This document shows positions 1-6,955 of a stretch of 39,207 bases of DNA, piece by piece. Position 1 is the first letter of the stretch; each line of letters starts with the position of its first letter. This DNA comes from Enterovibrio nigricans DSM 22720 (GTDB lineage: Bacteria; Pseudomonadota; Gammaproteobacteria; Enterobacterales; Vibrionaceae). The stretch is taken from assembly GCF_900167155.1 (NCBI RefSeq), contig NZ_FUXU01000040.1, forward strand, positions 1 to 39,207, read 5' to 3'. Under the pieces are notes generated by a model, which was not told the origin of the DNA, searched no databases, and worked only from the letters and a program-made list of their open reading frames with translations. The translations under genes were made by a program, and so were the position numbers.

Positions 1-240
1 CTCGTATAACGCACCTTACATGGATTCACTTACGTTCATCATACCGACACCCTAGCACTTACCCGATTTGTGGTTATCAGGAGGAACGTCCTCTCACGAT
101 TCCATTCCCGTCCCATGATTTACTGGACTTCGTTACATTGTCGGATCCGCTGCTTTATTCAGGATCCTAGGGTCATCTGGTGATACAGATGGTTCACTCT
201 TATCGCGGTGAACAGCGCTTCATACGACTTCAGGTCGCAC
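1..240 (-). mobile_element. 5' part of a group II intron (left part outside window)
   Basis: Read on the minus strand from position 240 leftward, the sequence begins GTGCGACC, matching the GUGYG 5' end of group II introns. It continues as a compact non-coding RNA-like region: a GTTCAC...GTGAAC hairpin (about 213-190), a perfect CATCTG/CAGATG hairpin (about 189-172) and a GAGG/CCTC hairpin near 95-80. The motif run GTAAGTGCTAGGG (about 63-51) resembles domain I of bacterial intron RNAs as I remember them. All three plus-strand frames are broken by stops, so this is not a normal gene end. The maturase and the 3' end would lie left of the window. The boundary at 240 is inferred from the GTGCG start and from the coding-looking sequence resuming at 241. 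Confidence 0.62.
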
Positions 241-241
241 A

Positions 242-271
242 GACATGCCCGTGTTAGCAGAGGCGGTGTGA
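242..271 (+). pseudogene. last codons of an upstream gene, probably cut by the intron
   Basis: In the frame ending at the TGA at 269-271, the nine codons after the proposed intron boundary read DMPVLAEAV-stop. The asbF start codon follows one base later (TGATATG), the spacing expected of translationally coupled genes in an operon. Further left, the same frame meets a stop at 209-211, inside the intron-like sequence. In petrobactin operons asbF follows asbE, so this may be the end of an asbE-type gene. That identity is a guess from context: nine residues cannot be matched to a family. Whether the protein is lost or merely changed at its C terminus cannot be decided from this window. Confidence 0.35.
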
Positions 272-272
272 T

Positions 273-1112
273 ATGCAGTTATCTATTTGCACCATCTCCT
301 TCAGACACCAGCTTATCTCTATGGAAAACCTGGCTGAGTGGGCTAGAAGCCATACTTTTCAGGGAATAGAGCTTTGGGGTGCCCATGCAATGGGGTTAGA
401 GCATCAGCCTCAATATGACGCCAACTGGCTAAGAGATATGGGGCTATCCATTTCAATGCTGAGTGATTATCTCCCTATTGTGGGTGATGAGCATGATGCC
501 AAGCAGAAGTGTCAGCATATCTGTCGATTGGCGAAACATTGGGAAACCACAAAAGTACGCACCTTTGCGGGGCATCAAGGCAGTGCAAGTGTCTGTTCAG
601 ATGAACGCGCCAAGATGACATTCCGTCTTCGATGTATCTGTGATTTTGCTCAACAGCAGGGATTAAGTGTGTTGGTAGAAACACACCCTGGCACACTGGC
701 AGACACACCACAATCCATACTGCAGTTGCTCGAAGAAGTGAATCATCCGGCACTGAAACTCAACTTTGACACCTTGCATGTTTGGGAGGCAGGAGAGGAT
801 CCCGTTTCTTTCCATGCCGAGGTTGCTGAACATGTTGGGCACTACCATCTGAAAAATGTGCTTTCTCGTGAATTACTTGGCATTTTTGCCCCGAATAATG
901 TGTATTCGCCGGCAGGAAGCCGTTTTGGCATGGTGCCCTTATTTCATGGAGAAGTGGATTATCACAAATTTGTACCGGAATTAATGAAATACAAAAACGT
1001 CTCTGCCTCGTTAGAGTGGTTTGGCCATGATGTAAAACAGACCTTATTGAAAGATAAGACAGAATTGGAGGCGTTTGAAAAGTGTATGTTTGCAGACTCC
1101 ACTCTGAGCTAG
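273..1112 (+). CDS. asbF: 3-dehydroshikimate dehydratase, AsbF type (petrobactin pathway)
   Basis: Converts 3-dehydroshikimate to 3,4-dihydroxybenzoate (protocatechuate), the catechol unit of petrobactin-type siderophores; cytoplasmic. The 279 residues match the length of Bacillus AsbF and show its recognisable blocks: SLCTISFRHQLIS-like start (1-16), GIELWGAHA (31-39), RTFAGHQGS (96-104), VETHPGTL (135-142), NNVYSPAGSRFGMVPLF (208-224) and SLEWFGHD (246-253). This is a xylose-isomerase-like TIM barrel. E136, D166, H192 and E248 are the likely divalent-metal ligands and H138 a likely active-site residue, by family analogy. The start is supported by GAGG at 260-263. It is probably the last gene of a siderophore operon running in from the left. 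Related TIM-barrel dehydratases serve quinate catabolism, but the AsbF-like motifs, nearby Fur boxes and receptor favour siderophore synthesis. Confidence 0.88.
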   Translation: MQLSICTISFRHQLISMENLAEWARSHTFQGIELWGAHAMGLEHQPQYDANWLRDMGLSISMLSDYLPIVGDEHDAKQKCQHICRLAKHWETTKVRTFAGHQGSASVCSDERAKMTFRLRCICDFAQQQGLSVLVETHPGTLADTPQSILQLLEEVNHPALKLNFDTLHVWEAGEDPVSFHAEVAEHVGHYHLKNVLSRELLGIFAPNNVYSPAGSRFGMVPLFHGEVDYHKFVPELMKYKNVSASLEWFGHDVKQTLLKDKTELEAFEKCMFADSTLS

Positions 1113-1158
1113 ATAGTGAAAGCCCAAAAAATCAGGCGTTTATTTTGTGAGGTCGGTC

Positions 1159-1248
1159 ATGAGATATCAAGGCGGCAGTTTAAATCTCAGTCTTGATATT
1201 GATAATCAATATCATTTAAAGTTGAAAGATCTTATTGCTACAGAATAG
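1159..1248 (+). CDS. possible 29-codon leader ORF before the response regulator
   Basis: An ATG at 1159 with a GAGG six bases upstream (1149-1152) opens a 29-codon frame whose TAG (1246-1248) directly abuts the ATG of the response regulator. The peptide is MRYQGGSLNLSLDIDNQ followed by YHLKLKDLIATE. Stop-start adjacency suggests translational coupling for transcripts reading through from asbF. However, the Fur palindrome and the predicted promoter lie inside this frame, so transcripts from that promoter would not contain its start. It matches no family I know and could be chance. Confidence 0.22.
   Translation: MRYQGGSLNLSLDIDNQYHLKLKDLIATE
1193..1220 (+). promoter_or_regulatory. Fur box overlapping a sigma-70 promoter
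   Basis: GATATTGATAATCAATATC at 1195-1213 is a perfect 9-1-9 inverted repeat. It differs from the classical Fur consensus GATAATGATAATCATTATC at only two symmetric positions, and the palindrome extends one more base on each side (1194-1214). A -35 TTGATA (1193-1198) and a -10 TTTAAA (1215-1220), spaced by 16 bases, place it squarely over the promoter, the usual layout for iron-dependent repression. Predicted transcription start is near 1227, giving a leader of about 22 bases to the response regulator. Confidence 0.78.
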
Positions 1249-1956
1249 ATGATGGATACAAACATAACCCAAGTCATGGGAACGCTTTTAGTCGTTGAAC
1301 CCAATGACGACTACGGTAAAAGGTTGATATCAAAGCTTCTTGAAAAAGGCTTTGTGGCGAAATGGTGCAAGTCTACGTCTGAGGCGTTTGATTTGAACGT
1401 AACGACATCCTTTGATTTACTGATGCTCTCGTCATCTGTTCCAGAGATGACTGGGCATGCGATGCTCAAACGTTACCGTAAACAAACTCATTCTCCAATC
1501 ATTTGCTTGGCCAAGCACTACTGCCACCACGATTGTATTAATTGCTTCTTACACGGCGCGGATGACTATATTACTAGACAGCAGCCGCTCAATGAAGTGG
1601 TGTGTAGAGTCATGGCCGTAATACGACGCGCTCAACAGCTCCCGACACTAGAGGCTAACTCACTGTTGGTGATTGATCTTCTTTCTTTGGACAAGAAACG
1701 CCAAGAGGTCACCTATGATGGCCAGTTTATTTCGGTGACCCCCATTCAGTTTAAGCTGCTTTGGACGTTGGCAATTCAACAGCATCAAATATTGAGTAAG
1801 GACTACTTATCTCAAACCGTGCTGTCACGTGAGTTTCATAAGTACGACAGAAGTTTGGATATGCACCTAAGTCGGATACGAAAGAAGTTAGTGGAGGCGG
1901 GTATGGCCGCAGTACGGCTTCAAACAGCGCATGGCAAAGGCTATTGTTTCTCCTGA
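1249..1956 (+). CDS. OmpR-family response regulator with degenerate receiver
   Basis: An N-terminal receiver (about residues 12-130) is joined to a C-terminal winged-helix DNA-binding domain (about 145-235; VTPIQFKLLWTL, then DMHLSRIRKKL and GKGYCFS). It is probably a cytoplasmic transcription regulator. The receiver is atypical: the phospho-acceptor aspartate is replaced by Ser61 (DLLMLSSSVPEM), the second acidic pocket residue by Pro18 (VVEPND), the switch Thr by Ala (CLAKHY) and the conserved Lys by Arg (DDYITRQQ). Phosphorylation is therefore unlikely. No histidine kinase lies beside it. A Fur-controlled promoter precedes it and an iron-type TonB receptor follows, so it probably regulates that receptor or the siderophore operon; this is inferred. 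No good ribosome site decides between ATG 1249, 1252 and 1276 (MGTLLVVE). There is no close resemblance to a named regulator. Confidence 0.85.
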   Translation: MMDTNITQVMGTLLVVEPNDDYGKRLISKLLEKGFVAKWCKSTSEAFDLNVTTSFDLLMLSSSVPEMTGHAMLKRYRKQTHSPIICLAKHYCHHDCINCFLHGADDYITRQQPLNEVVCRVMAVIRRAQQLPTLEANSLLVIDLLSLDKKRQEVTYDGQFISVTPIQFKLLWTLAIQQHQILSKDYLSQTVLSREFHKYDRSLDMHLSRIRKKLVEAGMAAVRLQTAHGKGYCFS

Positions 1957-1995
1957 AAAATAGACTCTGTCAATAATTTCACAGCCTTACATCAC

Positions 1996-2060
1996 TTGTA
2001 ACAATTGTAAATTACGTTTACACCCTCTCATGGTAATGGATAATAATGCAAATCATTATC
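1996..2060 (+). promoter_or_regulatory. promoter, Fur box and direct repeats before the TonB receptor
   Basis: A -35 TTTACA (2017-2022), a 16-base spacer and a -10 GATAAT (2039-2044) form a good sigma-70 promoter. A Fur box AATAATGCAAATCATTATC (2042-2060) matches 16 of 19 consensus positions and overlaps the -10 and start site. Just upstream of -35 lie two TTGTAA copies (1996-2001 and 2005-2010), nine bases apart. Tandem repeats there are a typical site for an OmpR-family activator, and the neighbouring response regulator is the obvious candidate (inference). Confidence 0.7.
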
Positions 2061-2085
2061 ATTACAGTCATGGAAAGAAAGCAAG

Positions 2086-4032
2086 ATGTATCAAGGATGT
2101 AGTTTTAAAGCCTCACCGCTCACCCTCGCAGTTTGCGCCGCGTTTATCAGTCAATCAGCCATCGCTGATGATCATACGGATGCCCACGAAACCGTGGTTG
2201 TCACGGGTAATCCGCTTACCACAACCGACGTAACCATTGATGCTTCTCAACTCGAAGAGCGTCAGGCCAACGATTTAAACGATATTTTTCGCACCGATCC
2301 GGAAGTGACTGTGGGTGGCGGATCCGGCGTCACGCATAAAATCTATGTTCGAGGTCTGGAAAATACACTACTGAACGTATCTATTGATGGTGCTGTTCAG
2401 TCGGGAAACATCTACCACCATCAAGGCAGCCTTTCAATCGAGCCTGATATTTTGCAGCAGGTAGAGGTTATTGCTGGTGCAGGACGCGCAACTGACGGCG
2501 CGGGCGCGTTGGGCGGTGCAATTCGCTTTGAAACCAAAGATGCCGAAGACATGTTGATGCCGGGTGAGCGCTTTGGTGGTGCAGTGAAAGCTGGCTACTA
2601 CAGCAACACTGAAGGGTATAAAACAACCGTCAATGGTTACGGTATGTTGACTGATAATGTCAGTGCCATTGCCACTTTGTCATACAGCGATCTAGATGAT
2701 TACGAAGACGGTGAGGGGATTAAGCGAGACCACACCGGGGCAGAAAACAAAGTGGGCTACGTTAAGGTTGTTGGTAATATCACCGAGGCACAATCGCTTT
2801 CTGTAAGCTACGACTCTCGTGAAGATGAAGCTTATCGCTACCATCGCCCACAATGGGCAGAAAGTAAAAAGAACAGTCCAATCAATCAGGAAATGGACCG
2901 TCATACACTTACTGCCAAATATGCACTGAATCCAGAGGACATTGCGTGGCTGAACCTCGCATTGACGGCTTACAACACAGAAACATCCCTTAAGCACATC
3001 GACGGGCCATGGGGAGATTATCAGGGTGAAGCCAAATCGTTTGGTGCAGATCTTCGTAATACGACAACTCTGGGCAAGCACGCGTTGATTTATGGTGTGG
3101 AGTATCGTGACGACGAAGGCTATCTGACAAGCCCTACCTATGGTTCTGATAAAGACGAAGGTGAAGTCTTTGGCGTGTATGTTCAAGGTGATTTCTATCT
3201 CTCTGATGCACTTCTCCTTAGTGCGGGGGGGCGCTTTGATTCTTATAAGCTTGATGAGTCAGGCGGGAATAAATTTGACCATGATGGTTTTAGCCCTAAC
3301 GTCAGTGTGAACTATGCGGTGACATCAAATTTAAATGTTTATGCGGGCTACGCGCAGGCGTTGCGCGGAGCGCAAGTGCGTGAAATTTTCAAACTCGATA
3401 GCACCAAAAGCGCAGAGACGCGCAAAGAAGAAACCGCTGAAAACACAGAAGTAGGCGTGAACTGGGTATCGGGTAGTTTACACCTGTCAGCGACGGCGTT
3501 TATGACCAAAATTAACGATATTGTTGATGAAGAGAACAAGCAACTCACCAATGTGGGTGATCTTGAATCCAAAGGCTTTACTGCGCGTGCTGCCTACTAC
3601 TGGGACTCAATCTCTGCGGGCATTAGCTATAACCAGTCTCGCCCCGAGTTGGATGGACAGCCGCTGAATGATGATACCAAAGGCATTGGTACGGCGATTG
3701 GTGATACATGGGTTGCCGATGTGAACTACCAAATCACAGACAGTATTGTGGTGGGTTATGTAGGTCGCTATGTGGAACGCCTGACAGAAGTGGCTGACGG
3801 CTACGACGAGAAAGCCGGTTATGCTGTACATGATCTTTACAGTGAATGGACACCATTAGCTAACGAAGATCTGACCGTGTCAGTGGCGGTGAAAAATCTG
3901 TTCGACAAGGCATACCGTGACCACGCCAGCTATGGCATCTACCGCAATGATGATGGCTCCCAAAGTACGATTGCAGTCGGTACAATGGAACCGGGCCGCG
4001 ATATTCGATTGAACGTGGCTTACGCATTTTAA
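2086..4032 (+). CDS. TonB-dependent siderophore receptor, outer membrane
   Basis: A 648-residue outer-membrane gated pore for TonB/ExbB/ExbD-driven import of a ferric complex. A signal peptide (about 1-27, ...ISQSAIA-DD) is followed by a TonB box ETVVVTG (about 35-41). The plug domain is about 45-155 (KIYVRGLENTLLNVSIDG, then QQVEVIAGAGRATDGAGALGGAIRF). A beta-barrel fills the rest and ends RDIRLNVAYAF, with the C-terminal Phe typical of barrel proteins. The last strands include the usual LTVSVAVKNLFDKAYRDH block. The substrate cannot be read from sequence. The adjacent asbF suggests ferric petrobactin or a related catecholate, while the receptor shows no strong likeness to well-known IutA, FhuA or heme receptors. 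An ATG at 2070 is out of frame. Expression is probably iron-repressed through the Fur box upstream. Confidence 0.88.
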   Translation: MYQGCSFKASPLTLAVCAAFISQSAIADDHTDAHETVVVTGNPLTTTDVTIDASQLEERQANDLNDIFRTDPEVTVGGGSGVTHKIYVRGLENTLLNVSIDGAVQSGNIYHHQGSLSIEPDILQQVEVIAGAGRATDGAGALGGAIRFETKDAEDMLMPGERFGGAVKAGYYSNTEGYKTTVNGYGMLTDNVSAIATLSYSDLDDYEDGEGIKRDHTGAENKVGYVKVVGNITEAQSLSVSYDSREDEAYRYHRPQWAESKKNSPINQEMDRHTLTAKYALNPEDIAWLNLALTAYNTETSLKHIDGPWGDYQGEAKSFGADLRNTTTLGKHALIYGVEYRDDEGYLTSPTYGSDKDEGEVFGVYVQGDFYLSDALLLSAGGRFDSYKLDESGGNKFDHDGFSPNVSVNYAVTSNLNVYAGYAQALRGAQVREIFKLDSTKSAETRKEETAENTEVGVNWVSGSLHLSATAFMTKINDIVDEENKQLTNVGDLESKGFTARAAYYWDSISAGISYNQSRPELDGQPLNDDTKGIGTAIGDTWVADVNYQITDSIVVGYVGRYVERLTEVADGYDEKAGYAVHDLYSEWTPLANEDLTVSVAVKNLFDKAYRDHASYGIYRNDDGSQSTIAVGTMEPGRDIRLNVAYAF

Positions 4033-4040
4033 TGTAACTG

Positions 4041-4064
4041 AGAGAGGCGAAAGTCTCTCTTTTT
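4041..4064 (+). terminator. rho-independent terminator after the receptor gene
   Basis: An eight-base-pair stem (AGAGAGGC with GTCTCTCT, one G-T pair) is capped by a GAAA tetraloop and followed by a run of five T. It closes the iron region. Confidence 0.88.
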
Positions 4065-4173
4065 GATCTTGTTTGAAGTTCCTCATTTCTCTTTGTGACA
4101 ATCCAGACTTGCTCACGGTCTTCGCCACTATGCCAGCTAAGATATATTCGACGGTAATAGTGCAGAGGCCTAC

Positions 4174-5016
4174 ATGAAAAAAGACCTTCTGATGATTCTC
4201 TTTGTTTGTATGTTTCTGCTCGGGGCATACATGACGATAGCCCAAGCGACACCTTGGGAAGCGGTAGAGCAACCTTACGCAGGCCACGAACAGTCTATTG
4301 GTAGCTATGCCAACGGCTGTCTAAGTGGTGGTGAAGCGTTGCCACTAAACGGTGAGGGGTATCAGGTGATTCGTCCGTCGCGAAATCGTTACTATGGTCA
4401 CCCAAACATGATTGCGTACCTGACCAAGCTCGGTGCCCAAACCAAGGCATTTGGCTTGGATGATTTGTTGATCGCCGACATTGCGATGCCCCGTGGCGGT
4501 AATTTCTCCAGCGGGCATGCCAGTCACCAAACGGGGTTGGATGCTGACATTTGGTTGAGTTTTGCACCAGACACCTTGACCCAAAAAGAGGCCGAAAACC
4601 AGACAGCAATCAGTATGGTTGATTTGAAGAATTACAAGCTCCGCCGTGACAACTGGCTTGAGGACCATGCCATTCTTTTCCAGGTAGCAGCATCCGAACC
4701 GGAAGTGGCGCGAATTTTTGTTCATCCTGTGATTAAAGAAACCTTGTGCTCGAAGGAGTGGGAGGACAGAAGCTGGCTTCGGAAGGTGCGCCCGTGGTGG
4801 GGGCATCACTACCACATGCATGTCAGACTAAGTTGCCCGGAAGGCAGCGCATCTTGCGTGAATCAGAAAGCACCACCACAGGGTGATGGCTGTGGGGCTG
4901 AGCTAATTAGTTGGCGACCTAAACCTGAAGACAGTAACAAGAAGACGGCATCTGAGACAAAAAAGAAGAAAGCGAAGATAAAACCGGCGCAGTGCACCAT
5001 AGTGTTAACCCAATAA
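4174..5016 (+). CDS. mepA: penicillin-insensitive murein endopeptidase MepA
   Basis: A periplasmic LAS-type zinc peptidase that cleaves D-alanyl-meso-diaminopimelate cross-links in peptidoglycan. A signal peptide covers about 1-25 (hydrophobic LLMILFVCMFLLGAYMTIA). The metal site is visible as GHASHQTGLDADIW (114-127, with H115 and D123) and the C-terminal HHYHMHVRL (211-219). Several cysteines in the C-terminal half agree with disulfides known in the family. The length of 280 residues is close to E. coli MepA (274). The start has GAGG about seven bases upstream. The C-terminal tail is rich in Lys (KKTASETKKKKAKIK). It is transcribed alone between two terminators, convergent with yfhL. Confidence 0.93.
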   Translation: MKKDLLMILFVCMFLLGAYMTIAQATPWEAVEQPYAGHEQSIGSYANGCLSGGEALPLNGEGYQVIRPSRNRYYGHPNMIAYLTKLGAQTKAFGLDDLLIADIAMPRGGNFSSGHASHQTGLDADIWLSFAPDTLTQKEAENQTAISMVDLKNYKLRRDNWLEDHAILFQVAASEPEVARIFVHPVIKETLCSKEWEDRSWLRKVRPWWGHHYHMHVRLSCPEGSASCVNQKAPPQGDGCGAELISWRPKPEDSNKKTASETKKKKAKIKPAQCTIVLTQ

Positions 5017-5038
5017 AAAAGCGCCTTTCGGCGCTTTT
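5017..5038. terminator. bidirectional terminator between mepA and yfhL
   Basis: AAAAGCGCC-TTTC-GGCGCTTTT gives a nine-pair stem with A and T flanks. It can end transcripts from both sides of this convergent junction. Confidence 0.9.
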
Positions 5039-5043
5039 CTCTT

Positions 5044-5301
<258 letters not shown>

Positions 5302-6699
5302 TTACGCACTCACTGCTTTAGGCGCGTTAGGGTTACGCGTGTTCGCACCGTCAGTCAGGTTGCGCATCAGCAGACCAAACGCGAGATCCATATCATCAGG
5401 AACCGGGATGAAAACAAAGTGACCGTTGCCTTTGGCATCGTCAATCACTTCGCTCTTACGGTTTTCCATGGTCTCCAGCGTGAAGATCACATTGCCTTTC
5501 GGCGTCATCACTTCCAGTGAATCACCTACTACAAATTTATTCTTCACTTCTACTTCAGCCAGATCACCACGACGTTTACCCGTAAATTCGCCCACAAATT
5601 GTTGGCTGTCAGACACAGAATAGCCGTACTCGTAGTTTTGGTATTCGCTGTGGTTGTGGCGACGTAGGAAGCCTTCGGTATAACCACGGTGCGCCAGGCT
5701 TTCCAGCGTGCTCATCAGAGTCTCATCGAACGGTTTGCCTGCAACGGCATCATCGATTGCTTTGCGATAAACCTGAGCGGTACGTGCACAGTAGTAGAAC
5801 GACTTAGTACGGCCTTCAATTTTCAGAGAGTGGACACCCATCTTCGTCAGACGATCAACGTGTTGGATAGCACGTAGGTCTTTAGAGTTCATGATGTAAG
5901 TGCCGTGCTCGTCTTCAAACGCCGCCATTTTTTCTTCTGGGCGGTGGGTTTCACTCAGCAGTACCACTTCGTCAGTAGGCTTGCCAAGTCCCAATGTGTT
6001 GTCAGGGCGTTCTTCCGCGTCTTGGATTTGAACAGAAGCTGCAGGTTGAATCTCGACAATTTGGCCTGTTTCGTCTTCTGTTGCCTTCTCTGTTTTGTAT
6101 TCCCAACGGCATGCGTTGGTACAAGTGCCTTGGTTCGGGTCACGCTTATTGATGTAACCAGACAGTAGGCAGCGGCCAGAGTAAGCCATGCAGAGTGCGC
6201 CGTGAACGAAGATCTCGATCTCCATTTCAGGTACTTCTTTGCGAACTTCTTCGATTTCTTCCAAAGACAGTTCACGTGACAAAATCACGCGCTCAATGCC
6301 CTGGGTTTGCCAGAACTTCACGGTAGCCCAGTTAACGGCATTCGCTTGAACAGACAGATGAATCACCATGTCGGGGAATGCTTCACGCACCATCATGATC
6401 AGGCCTGGGTCAGACATGATCAGCGCGTCCGGCCCCATATCAACAACAGGCTTTAGGTCACGGATGAAGGTTTTCAGCTTAGAGTTGTGAGGCTGAATAT
6501 TACATACCACGTAGAACTTTTTACCCAACGCGTGGGCTTCATCGATACCGATTTGAAGGTTCTCGTGGTTGAATTCATTGTTACGTACGCGAAGGCTGTA
6601 ACGTGGTTGACCGGCGTATACTGCATCTGCGCCGTATGCAAATGCATAGCGCATGTTTTTTAAGCTGCCTGCAGGAGACAGAAGTTCTGGTACAAACAT
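5302..6699 (-). CDS. trhP: tRNA 5-hydroxyuridine synthase TrhP (YegQ), peptidase U32 family
   Basis: Hydroxylates U34 of tRNAs (ho5U, precursor of cmo5U) using prephenate; cytoplasmic. The start FVPELLSPAGSLKNMRYAFAY and the blocks GADAVYAGQPRYSLRVRNNEF, ILSRELSLEEIEE and SLKIEGRTKSFYY closely match E. coli YegQ. The U32 signature region EIFVHGALCMAYSGRCLLSGY, followed by GTCTNACRW, supplies the conserved cysteines. The ATG at 6699 is chosen because family members begin at this methionine (465 residues, E. coli 453). The frame stays open upstream to 6918 without family similarity, and the predicted promoter lies in that extension. Confidence 0.93.
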   Translation of the reverse strand: MFVPELLSPAGSLKNMRYAFAYGADAVYAGQPRYSLRVRNNEFNHENLQIGIDEAHALGKKFYVVCNIQPHNSKLKTFIRDLKPVVDMGPDALIMSDPGLIMMVREAFPDMVIHLSVQANAVNWATVKFWQTQGIERVILSRELSLEEIEEVRKEVPEMEIEIFVHGALCMAYSGRCLLSGYINKRDPNQGTCTNACRWEYKTEKATEDETGQIVEIQPAASVQIQDAEERPDNTLGLGKPTDEVVLLSETHRPEEKMAAFEDEHGTYIMNSKDLRAIQHVDRLTKMGVHSLKIEGRTKSFYYCARTAQVYRKAIDDAVAGKPFDETLMSTLESLAHRGYTEGFLRRHNHSEYQNYEYGYSVSDSQQFVGEFTGKRRGDLAEVEVKNKFVVGDSLEVMTPKGNVIFTLETMENRKSEVIDDAKGNGHFVFIPVPDDMDLAFGLLMRNLTDGANTRNPNAPKAVSA

Positions 6700-6846
6700 A
6701 ATCATTGCTTCTATTTCTGAGTGTAAGTCAGGCCGCATCCAAAAATGAGGCGGATATGCGGGCGATTTTACTGTGATCTTGTTAACATAGCCAGTTCCAT
6801 TCAGGAAACCATTCAAAGAAATTGTTGTCTTCATTCTGTCGGTGAA

Positions 6847-6876
6847 ATTATGAGTAATTCGTGCATAATTTGACAA
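6847..6876 (-). promoter_or_regulatory. sigma-70 promoter for trhP-yfhL
   Basis: On the minus strand TTGTCA (6876-6871) and CATAAT (6852-6847) are spaced by 18 bases. Predicted start is near 6840, giving a leader of about 140 bases before the chosen ATG at 6699 and supporting that start over the longer frame. Confidence 0.5.
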
Positions 6877-6955
6877 AATGATGATTAGAGCTCCAAAATT
6901 CGCCTGTATGTTAGGCAAACTTTTTAAAACTCACGCAGCATTGAGCAAGAAATAG

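Noticed and set aside
3..170. Open stretch in plus frame 3 at the left edge (no start, stop at 168-170)
   Set aside because: Composition does not look like a protein, the other frames are also broken, and the minus strand explains it better as structured intron RNA.
1113..1158. Possible terminator after asbF (GCC...GGC with T-rich tail)
   Set aside because: Only three to five weak pairs with a long loop; not convincing.
2030..2233. 67-codon plus-strand frame overlapping the receptor start
   Set aside because: Out of frame with the receptor gene, covers the Fur box, and its translation does not resemble a protein.
2692..3186. 164-codon minus-strand frame inside the receptor gene
   Set aside because: Antisense shadow of a clear TonB receptor; no ribosome site or domain.
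6700..6918. N-terminal extension of trhP
   Set aside because: Family members start at the MFVPELL-type methionine, and a promoter lies in the extension.
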